Source: Burkholderiales bacterium (GTDB lineage Bacteria; Pseudomonadota; Gammaproteobacteria; Burkholderiales; SG8-39). From it: a stretch of 5,894 nt of DNA. A program made the translations under genes and the position numbers. The notes under the pieces are model-generated. The model made no database searches. It had not been told where the DNA came from and saw nothing but the letters and a program-made list of their open reading frames with translations. Positions 5,157 to 5,894 of this stretch are shown here, piece after piece. The stretch covers positions 1-5,894 of the forward strand of contig JADLDQ010000028.1 in the NCBI GenBank assembly GCA_020846575.1. The letters are read 5' to 3'. Numbering within the stretch: the first letter of the stretch is position 1; each line of letters starts with the position of its first letter.

Positions 5157-5894
5157 CGCTGCGCCGGCCCGGACCCGCCCTGGCCGCCGCTGCGGGAGCG
5201 CGCGTTCACCGCGCGGATCCAGTGCGCCGCCGCGAGCAAATCCGCGACGACGGCATCGGCCCCGAGTTCCTCCACGCCGGCGCCCTCGCGATAGCCGTAG
5301 GGCACGCACAGCACGCGGCAGCCGGCGGCGCGGCCGCTCTCGACGTCGTTGGCCGAGTCTCCGATCACCACCGCCTCGGCCGGCGGCGAGGCGAGCAGCT
5401 CGCAGGCGCGCCGGTAGGGTTGCGGATCGGGCTTGATGCGCTCCACGTCGTCCCCGGCGACCAGGGACTGGAAGCGGGCCGCGAGGCCGTGGCGCTCGAG
5501 CAGCGGCGCCGCGAAGCGCCGCGGCTTGTTGGTCACGCAAGCGAGCGCGAGGCCGCGGGCGCAGAGCGCATCGAGTCCCTCGCGCACGCCGGGATAGACG
5601 CGCGTGCGGCCGGTTTCCTCCGCGTAGTAACCGAAGTACAGCGCCAGCGCGCGGTCGCGCATCGCCTCGCCGGTGGGCACCCCGGCGGCCGCGCCGGCCG
5701 AGCGCAGGCAGCGTTCCAAAAGCAGCCGCGAACCCTGCCCGATGTAGCGGCTCACCTCGTCCTGCGCGAGCGCGGGCAGGCCCAGCTCGCGCAGCACGCG
5801 GTTGGCCGCCAGCGCCAGGTCCGGGGCGGTGTCGAGCAGCGTGCCGTCGAGATCGCACAGCACGGCGCGCACCGGCGCGGCGTGCGTCGCGGGC
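5153..5894 (-). CDS. gph: Phosphoglycolate phosphatase, HAD family (5' end probably beyond window)
   Basis: Gph hydrolyses 2-phosphoglycolate, a by-product of DNA repair and oxygenase reactions, to glycolate. It is a HAD-superfamily phosphatase with a helical C1 cap. Numbering from a GTG at 5872 (239 residues), motif I is DLDGT (Asp7 nucleophile, Asp9 acid/base), motif II is Thr114 in VTNK, motif III is Lys147 in KPDP, and motif IV is GDSANDVESG (171-180). YPGVREGL (93-100) precedes motif II as in Gph proteins. The frame stays open upstream of the GTG to the window edge (PATHAAPVRAVLCDLDGT), and no ribosome binding site precedes the GTG, so the true start likely lies outside; family proteins often have a few residues before the first motif. 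The C terminus carries a Gly/Ser/Arg-rich tail. Its position ahead of trpE is common in betaproteobacteria, where rpe often precedes it. Other HAD sugar-phosphatase specificities cannot be fully excluded. Confidence 0.93.
   Translation of the reverse strand, partial: PATHAAPVRAVLCDLDGTLLDTAPDLALAANRVLRELGLPALAQDEVSRYIGQGSRLLLERCLRSAGAAAGVPTGEAMRDRALALYFGYYAEETGRTRVYPGVREGLDALCARGLALACVTNKPRRFAAPLLERHGLAARFQSLVAGDDVERIKPDPQPYRRACELLASPPAEAVVIGDSANDVESGRAAGCRVLCVPYGYREGAGVEELGADAVVADLLAAAHWIRAVNARSRSGGQGGSGPAQR

Noticed and set aside
3492..5294. 600-codon plus-strand open frame opposite the flavoenzyme
   Set aside because: Same reasoning: antisense to a gene with clear FAD and metal motifs, low-complexity basic composition and no family motif.
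5157..5858. N-terminal extension making the flavoenzyme 702 residues
   Set aside because: The extra 234 residues are Arg/Ala-rich and lie fully inside gph in another frame; the natural start is the ATG overlapping the gph stop.
1..5894. CRISPR array, tRNA, rRNA, insertion sequence or prophage signals
   Set aside because: No spaced identical repeats, cloverleaf-like segment, transposase motif or att-like terminal repeats were seen on either strand.

Overview
This high-GC window looks chromosomal and most resembles a betaproteobacterium (Burkholderiales, Rhodocyclales or Nitrosomonadales type). That view rests on the gph-trpE-trpG-trpD gene order, the sequence character of TrpE, TrpG and TrpD, and the heavy bias for G or C at third codon positions. 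No database search was possible, so the taxonomy is an inference. Every supported gene is on the minus strand, so transcription runs from high to low coordinates. Long plus-strand reading frames are GC-rich shadows of these genes.

In transcription order: (1) a phosphoglycolate phosphatase (gph, 5153-5894, probably truncated at its N terminus by the window edge). (2) An FAD-linked 2-hydroxyacid dehydrogenase (3750-5156), whose ATG overlaps the gph stop by 4 bases; its active-site motifs point to D-2-hydroxyglutarate dehydrogenase. (3) A 256-base spacer (3494-3749) with an extended -10 promoter candidate and a short ORF ending in Trp-Arg-Arg-Trp-Arg-Ser-stop. Both Trp codons lie in the loop of a perfect 8-bp inverted repeat, which is the layout of a trp-operon leader and attenuator. 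(4) trpE (1976-3493) and trpG (1410-1973), the two subunits of anthranilate synthase, separated by 2 bases. (5) An unusual 373-base gap (1037-1409) holding a possible terminator, a fragment resembling the start of a ribbon-helix-helix antitoxin, and two mutually exclusive hairpins. (6) trpD (1-1036), anthranilate phosphoribosyltransferase, cut by the window only a few residues before its expected C terminus.

Together trpE, trpG and trpD turn chorismate into anthranilate and then phosphoribosyl-anthranilate, the first two steps of tryptophan synthesis. The two upstream genes detoxify 2-phosphoglycolate and oxidise a 2-hydroxyacid. A D-2-hydroxyglutarate dehydrogenase would support serine synthesis, and serine is consumed by tryptophan synthase, so a metabolic link to the trp genes is conceivable but unproven.

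The genes themselves are well-known families. The parts most worth a second look are the trpE leader region and the abnormal trpG-trpD gap.
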